Assembly (NCBI GenBank): GCA_030411725.1
Contig: MU839862.1
Location: forward strand, 1-35,651
Reading direction: 5' to 3'
Length of the DNA stretch: 35,651 nucleotides
From: Echria macrotheca
Taxonomy: Eukaryota > Ascomycota > Sordariomycetes > Sordariales > Schizotheciaceae
Below are positions 30,574 to 35,651 of the stretch, in pieces (position 1 is the first letter of the stretch; each line of letters opens with the position of its first letter). Under the pieces are notes generated by a model. It was given only the letters and a program-made list of their open reading frames with translations, made no database searches and was not told the origin of the DNA. The position numbers and the translations under genes were made by a program.

Positions 30574-33500
30574 ATGGAGCCCAGGGTGTCAGCCCAGGGC
30601 ATTTCTGTGCTCCATCATCCCGCAAATCCCACCACAGAGTATGTTACTTTTTCCACCTCGTCAATGGCTTCACTGACGGAATGTACCTAGTATTGTGTTT
30701 GTGCACGGTTTTACAGGCCATCCGAAGTCAACATGGACCCTCGAGCGATCCAAAGTTCGGAAGCGCGAACGCGACGAAGCACCCTTACCACGGTCCAAGC
30801 TACTGCGCTTCGGGCGGAAGAAGGCGCCGCGACAAGACTCTGCTCAGCAATCGGGTCCCGGGGAACAGTCAAAGTCTTCAGAAACTCAGGTACCCTCATT
30901 CTCGTCCGAGAATTCCCACGGAATCGGAACACCGTCTGGTGATAGTAGCGCTGGAGGAGAACAGGGGGATGTGTACTGGCCATACCATCTCCTTCCTCCT
31001 GTCGTCCCTTCAGCGAGAGTGCTAACGTATGGGTACGATACACAAATACGGCACTTGGCGCAAGCACCCATCAGCAAAAACAGTATGCATGATCATGCCT
31101 GGGAGTTGCTGTGCACATTGGAGGCGAAGCGGCGAGCGCCAGAGGAAAAGAGGCGACCTTTGTTACTGGTTGCACATAGCCTAGGGGGGTTGGTGGTCAA
31201 AGAAATGCTGAAAAGAGCCCGGGAGTCCGGCATTATACCAGGCCGGTCTTATCTCCACGACATATTCTTGTCAACAACCGGAGTTATGTTTTTCGGCACT
31301 CCGCATCGCGGCGCTGATCCGCGGGCGTTCTTGCATCACGTCCTCTCCATATCGCTCCAAGGTCTTGGCTTCAAGGTCAATAAGGACATTGTAGAAGGAC
31401 TCATGCCCCGAGCAGGAAGACAACCCGATGCAGCCGCCTTCGCGGAGATGGCTTGTGAGCAGAAGTGGATCGTCTACTCCTTTCAGGAGGAGTACGGGAT
31501 GCCGATGTTATTCGGGAAGAAGGTGAGAAACCAACGGTTGTGATCATCTAGTATGTCGAGCCTAGGTTGCTGACGGCTACGTTTAGGTTGTCGATGATCA
31601 ATCGTCGTGTCTAGATCTCCCTTTTGTTGAAACAGTACAGCACATTGGCAGCAATCACATGGACATGTGCCGGTTTCATGCAGCGAACGATGCCGGCTAT
31701 CAAAAAGTGGTTGCTGCCTTGCAAAGAATCATTGGAACCGGCGAGCCATTGAGGTCACACGAAGACAACGGTTTACCACCACAGGCGCCAATGTCAACGG
31801 AAGTCGAGAAGCTGCCGAACGAAGGCAGCGGGCAAGTCTTCGAGGCAGGCGAAGATGTGGCTCACATGGACGTAGTGTCCCCCACCGATAACGATGCCCC
31901 ATTTCCCGAGAACAGTTTGACTAGTGAGCAGAGGAAGCGGTTGCAAGATCTCCTCTGGTTCGACCAAATCGACGCAAGATTGATGACAATTAGGACAGCC
32001 CACTTCAAGACTTGCCAATGGTTCCTATCCACGCCTGAAGCGATCCACTGGTTGGATGTTGACAAAATGAGCGATCATGGCGGACTGCTTTGGATCAAGG
32101 GCAAACCTGGAGCAGGAAAATCCATCATGATGAAATACCTGTTCTCCCATGCGCAGAAACACGCATCCGGAAAACGATCAGAAACCCCAATCGTCGTCTC
32201 GTTTTTTTTTAACGCCCGAGGCGAGATGATTGAGAAGTCTACCCTGGGATGCTACCGCTCGATCCTGTTACAGTTACTTGAAAAGGCGCCTGAGCTCCAG
32301 TCGGCCATGGATCACTTGACGGGCAGTGGTTTCAGATACGTCGACAAACACGGCTGGAATATCGAATCCCTCACTCAAACGCTTATCGAGGCAGTCGGGT
32401 TGCTGAAGCGGCCAGTCAAATGCTTCATCGATGCGCTTGATGAATGTGATGAGGCTGAAGTTCGAGAAATGGTCGGTTTTCTCGAGCGCCTTGGGGAGAT
32501 GGCTCTCACGACAGGGGCGCAGGGTCGATTACACCTTTGCTTTTCTAGTCGTCACTACCCATCGATAGTGCCCAAGAAGGGCCTCCAGGTAATGCTTGAA
32601 GATCGGGCGGAGCACCACGACGACATAGCTTGCTATGTCGAATCTGAGCTCCGACTTGGCAACTCTCTGCAAACCGAGGAGATCAAAGCCATGATTTTGA
32701 GTCGATGCTCAAACATTTTCCTCTGGGTTGTACTCGTCATCCCTATTCTCAACCGTGAATACGCCAATGGACGAATGACGGGACTTCGCAAACGTCTAGA
32801 CTCGATACCACCAGGCCTGGATGATCTGTTTGACATGATTCTGACTAGGGATGACGAGAATATTGATGAGCTTCGAGTTTGCATCCAGTTCATTCTCTTC
32901 TCGGTAACGCCCCTGACGCCACAAGCATTATCCGTTGCTGTACAGCTTGGGCTTGATCAAGGTTTCAACACCGAGGTCAGTTCTAGGCAGATGTCGATGG
33001 CAGACCACCGTCGTTACGTGGACAGCTCCTCAAAGGGGCTGGCAGAAGTTACCCGATCTTCCCGGCCAACCGTCCAGTTTATTCATGAGTCTGTCAGGGA
33101 CTTTCTCCTGGGTAAAGGAGGCAGGAGGAATCGATGGTCGGGATTTGGCGACGCATTGAACTCGGGGGTCGCCCATAACTTTTTGAAGGAGTGTTGCTTC
33201 GCGCAGCTAAGGCCAGGATTCATTGCCCACTTCCAAGACCGAGAGTTCACCGACACCCAGGACGAAGTAACGAAGGTACCGAAACCGAAGAAAGGGAAGT
33301 ACCCTTTCCTGGAATATGCGGTAACCAGCGTTCTTGAACACGCCGACCACGCACAGGGAGAGGGAGTCTGCCAAGATGACTTCATCAAAGAATTCCCCAT
33401 GTCAGGCTGGGTGCTATTGCATAACATGTTTGAAGCATACCAGACCCGTCGACACTCGACAGATGTTTATCCGCTTTATATCTTTGCGGATCGCAACCTG

Positions 33501-34517
33501 GCCCATCTCATCCGAAGCTACCCAATGGCCTCGCTCCACTTTTCGCTACGCGGGGGGCGGTACGGATATCCCATCCTAGCAGCCATCGCTTTACGCCATG
33601 GCGAAGCATTGAGCGCACTTATAGCGGCCGTTGGTCTTGATATCGATATCAAGACTAGCTCCCAGTTACTCGGGCAACTCTCCCTAGACCGAAGCTTCAA
33701 GTTCGGAGAGGAGCAAATGGGTTTGGCAGCTTACCTTGTTGTAATGGACTTTGTACCTCTGGTTCAGAAGTACTTGGGTTCATATGCGGGTCAAAGACTC
33801 AGCGAGCTCGTGCACGAGAAGCACGGCTCTTCCTCCCGAACATTACTTTTCTGGGCTCGTTCGAAGGCGATGGCTGACCTGCTGATATCGTACGGAGCGG
33901 ACCCAAACGCCCGGGACTGTTTTTCCAATACACCGCTTCTTTATGCCATTAAGGTTGGCAGGCTGGAGTTGGTCGAATATTTCTGCGCGCACGCGCACAC
34001 AATCGGCTTCAACCCAAATGTTCAAGACTTAGGAGGGCGCACTGGGCTCCAAATCATATGCAAGCAGTTTCCCGGTGGGGATCCCGACGATCTTGCTATT
34101 TCCATGACACGGGCGCTCAATAGGAAACCCGGCGATCTTGCTATTTCTATGACACGGGCGCTCCTGAAGACTCCTGGGATCGACGTGAACATCCAGGATT
34201 CGCAAGGAAAGAGTGCTCTCCACTCTGCCCTTGATTCGACCATCACAAACCCTTCGTGGGATGTTGGCGAAGAATTAGTGCGACTTCTTCTGAGCGATCC
34301 GAACGTCGACGTTAATCTTCAAGACAATATGGGCAGAACTGCTCTGCATCTCGTTTGTGCTGGGGCTACCAACGAGGGTTATTACGGTGGGACTGACGGG
34401 AGGCCGAACGAAGAAATCGTGCGACTTCTCCTGAGCGATCCGAACATTGACATTAATCTTCAAGATAACACAGGCAGAACTGCTCTGGGTCCCACTTATG
34501 CGTATCTAGGTATATAA
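30574..34517 (+). CDS. NLR-type protein: SesB-like alpha/beta hydrolase - NACHT - ankyrin repeats
   Basis: Three exons: 30574-30638, 30691-31522 and 31587-34517; 1275 aa. Introns have donors GTATGT and GTGAGA and acceptors CCTAG and TTTAG; joins give NPTTDIVFVHGFTGHPKSTW and GKKVVDDQSSCLDLP. An in-frame ATG at 30490 is an alternative start. Residues about 20-300 are a SesB/DUF676-like hydrolase with VFVHGFTGHP, nucleophile Ser185 in AHSLGG and FFGTPHRGA, interrupted by a disordered basic insert (about 43-115). QHIGSNHMDMCRF closes the domain. About 460-720 is NACHT: Walker A GKPGAGKS (471-478), Walker B CFIDALDECDE (578-588), CFSSRHYP and FLWVVLVIPIL. About 1060-1270 are ankyrin repeats. Such fungal NLRs control heterokaryon incompatibility or non-self defence; the hydrolase is the likely execution or signalling domain. 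The array ends mid-repeat next to transposon DNA. Confidence 0.92.
34086..34175 (+). repeat. 45-bp in-frame tandem duplication in the NLR
   Basis: Two 45-bp units encode DDLAISMTRALNRKP and GDLAISMTRALLKTP in the ankyrin region. The first 35 or so bases differ at only two positions, so the duplication is young or homogenised. Confidence 0.85.
34269..34487 (+). repeat. near-identical ankyrin units
   Basis: Two 78-bp blocks, 34269-34346 and 34410-34487, are identical at about 68 of 78 positions; most differences are transitions. They encode EELVRLLLSDPNVDVNLQD and EEIVRLLLSDPNIDINLQD, each followed by xxGRTAL. High identity between repeat units is a mark of fast-evolving fungal NLRs. Confidence 0.85.
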
Positions 34518-34626
34518 ACTAGATCGCAGTGTTGCGGCTGATCGACGGCTTGATCCCCACGCTTGCCCGGTTGGGGCTGCAACGCACTTCGTGGATCGTA
34601 CACGTACCCCCCTTTTGACAGGTGAA

Positions 34627-34896
34627 TGTAACGGGCTGAGGCCCGTGGTGGTCTCGGCAACCCTCGACCGTGCTGTGAGGTGGGCGCAGCGCCACCCAGA
34701 TGAAGCTATTCCCATTTCTGGCGACGCACCGACGTCGCCAGAACCTTCTGTTACCCTCTGGTCAGACCAACACCATCGTGTATATAGGAAGATGGGCTTC
34801 GCCCATCAGACCTCTCTCTTCTCCTTCTTTCCTCATGTTTCGCGTCTTCGTAACGAAGGCCTAGCTAGTTGCAACACACTACCTTAGCCCATTACA
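34627..34896. mobile_element. putative solo LTR of a retrotransposon (about 270 bp)
   Basis: Begins TGTAACGGGCT and ends AGCCCATTACA, near-perfect 11-bp inverted termini with TG...CA ends. Inside are a TATA box (about 34780-34786) followed by hairpin GATGGGC-TTC-GCCCATC (34791-34807) and a pyrimidine-rich stretch. No reverse-transcriptase sequence is adjacent. Direct flanks (GTGAA and CTTTC) do not form a target-site duplication. The orientation suggested by TATA then pyrimidine tract is plus. Confidence 0.6.
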
Positions 34897-35091
34897 CTTT
34901 CAGCGTAGTAATCTCTTGAAATATATTCCAAGGTTATATATAGCTTAGTCTATAACGATAAGCGAGACTTAAGTAACAATTTTAAAACCGCTCTTTTCCC
35001 TGGAAAGCTTAGTAACATTTGAAATCCCGCCGGTAGAAACAAATTTCTTAGGGTAGTTACTTTCTCAGCATGTGCAGCAACGAGTCCAGGG

Positions 35092-35404
35092 TGTGACGAC
35101 CTGTGCAACCCGAACCCTGAAGACAGAGTTCCTGACTATGGCTGACACAAGAGAGGTGCGTGCACAACAAGAAGTTGAGTGCGATGGGTACAACGAAGTG
35201 TGGTGATGGTCACAGAGATCGTGAGTAGTCAAAAGATACTCCAAAGCAGTGTTATTATCGTTACTGTCGTGACAAAGGAAACTATCTGTGAGGTCGGCGG
35301 TGGATATATAACAGTAAGATGTTGTCCCGAGCCATACTGTCCCGACCTCGGGACTCTTCCCTTCGGCTGCGTCCTGATTGGTTGTAAGTTTGTCCCGAGC
35401 CACA
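35092..35404 (-). mobile_element. LTR-like segment, possible second retrotransposon remnant
   Basis: On the minus strand it starts TGTGGCTCGGGACAA, has a TATA stretch (TATATAT near 35304) and ends GTCGTCACA, followed by CCCTGGACTCGTTGC, which would suit a TGG-type tRNA primer-binding site. Within it TGTCCCGAGCC words recur (35323-35347 and 35391-35416). The 5' boundary is uncertain because of these repeats. The 195 bp between it and the solo LTR are AT-rich (34897-35091) without recognisable content. Confidence 0.35.
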
Positions 35405-35557
35405 TTGTCCCGAGCCCGGGGCAGTTACTGCTGGAAAGTTTCTCATTGGCTGCTCCTGAGATCCCCACTTGGTAGATGCCTCAGGTTAGAGGTGGCCTCT
35501 TTCCTGGGCCATGACACAGGGTTAAGAAAAAGAGGAATGCGGAGGGGTAAAAAAATG

Positions 35558-35651
35558 ACATACAACACCAGGGATTCGCTGGTCGTCACCGACCCAACTA
35601 CTAGTCTGGCCCTCACTGGCTTATCTATGGGAGAGCGGACGGGATCCCGAG
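35558..35651 (-). rRNA. 5S rRNA-like gene, cut by the window end
   Basis: Read on the minus strand, the 94 bases align colinearly with roughly the last 94 nt of Pezizomycotina 5S rRNA: CCCGTCCGCTC, ATAAGCC, TAGTAGTTGGGT, ACCAGCGAATCCCT, TGTTGTATGT, followed by CA and seven T. The central part (CAGTGAGGGCCAGAC) is divergent. The stem usually GGTGG/CCACC reads GGTCG/CGACC here, a compensatory change, so the copy may be a functional variant class, as known for dispersed 5S genes in Neurospora, rather than a dead pseudogene. The 5' about 26 nt lie outside the window. Confidence 0.72.

Noticed and set aside
1..35651. CRISPR arrays, bacterial operons, prophage
   Set aside because: No spaced direct repeats; spliced eukaryotic genes throughout.

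Overview
The window is nuclear DNA of a filamentous ascomycete. It has GC-rich intron-bearing genes (introns of about 47-220 bp with GTRNGY-like donors and CTRAC-like branch sites), CT-rich leaders, long GC-rich intergenic spaces, a GH131 secreted glucanase, a DapB-type vacuolar dipeptidyl aminopeptidase and a SesB-NACHT-ankyrin NLR. Together these point to Pezizomycotina, most likely Sordariomycetes (Sordariales/Chaetomiaceae-like; the family-level placement is inference). Gene models were made by eye from reading frame, splice signals and protein-family continuity.

Layout, left to right. 0.2-1.7 kb (-): 2EXR-domain protein. 1.7-5.45 kb: gene-poor spacer. 5.45-6.6 kb (-): thioredoxin-like/PITH protein whose CxxC centre is replaced. 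7.7-8.6 kb (+): RS-rich single-pass membrane protein. 9.0-10.2 kb (-): disordered charged protein, directly downstream of a PRA1 (Rab acceptor) gene at 10.28-10.81 kb (-). 13.05-13.7 kb (+): small secreted protein, tail-to-tail with a GH131 beta-glucanase at 14.0-15.0 kb (-). 16.3-16.95 kb (+): YbjQ/UPF0145 protein. 17.25-20.05 kb (-): dipeptidyl aminopeptidase B. 20.76-21.55 kb (+): DUF1868 2H-phosphoesterase-like protein. 22.8-24.35 kb (+): unrecognised three-exon protein. 25.0-27.25 kb (+): mitochondrial ATP synthase subunit alpha (seven exons). 28.15-29.36 kb (+): ATP-dependent NAD(P)H-hydrate dehydratase.

From about 29.7 kb to the right edge the character changes to an accessory island. 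A 1275-aa SesB-like hydrolase/NACHT/ankyrin NLR lies between two same-strand 5S rRNA-related sequences, one a 60-nt 3' fragment and one running off the window end. The 60 nt are identical in both. The NLR ankyrin array has near-identical units, ends abruptly, and is followed within about 110 bp by a likely solo LTR and then a second LTR-like segment. This NLR/5S/LTR island is the most interesting part of the window, followed by the redox-dead thioredoxin-PITH protein.

The housekeeping genes (ATP synthase, NAD(P)HX repair, PRA1, DapB) serve separate core functions and do not form an obvious cluster. GH131 plus the small secreted protein form a secreted pair by position only.
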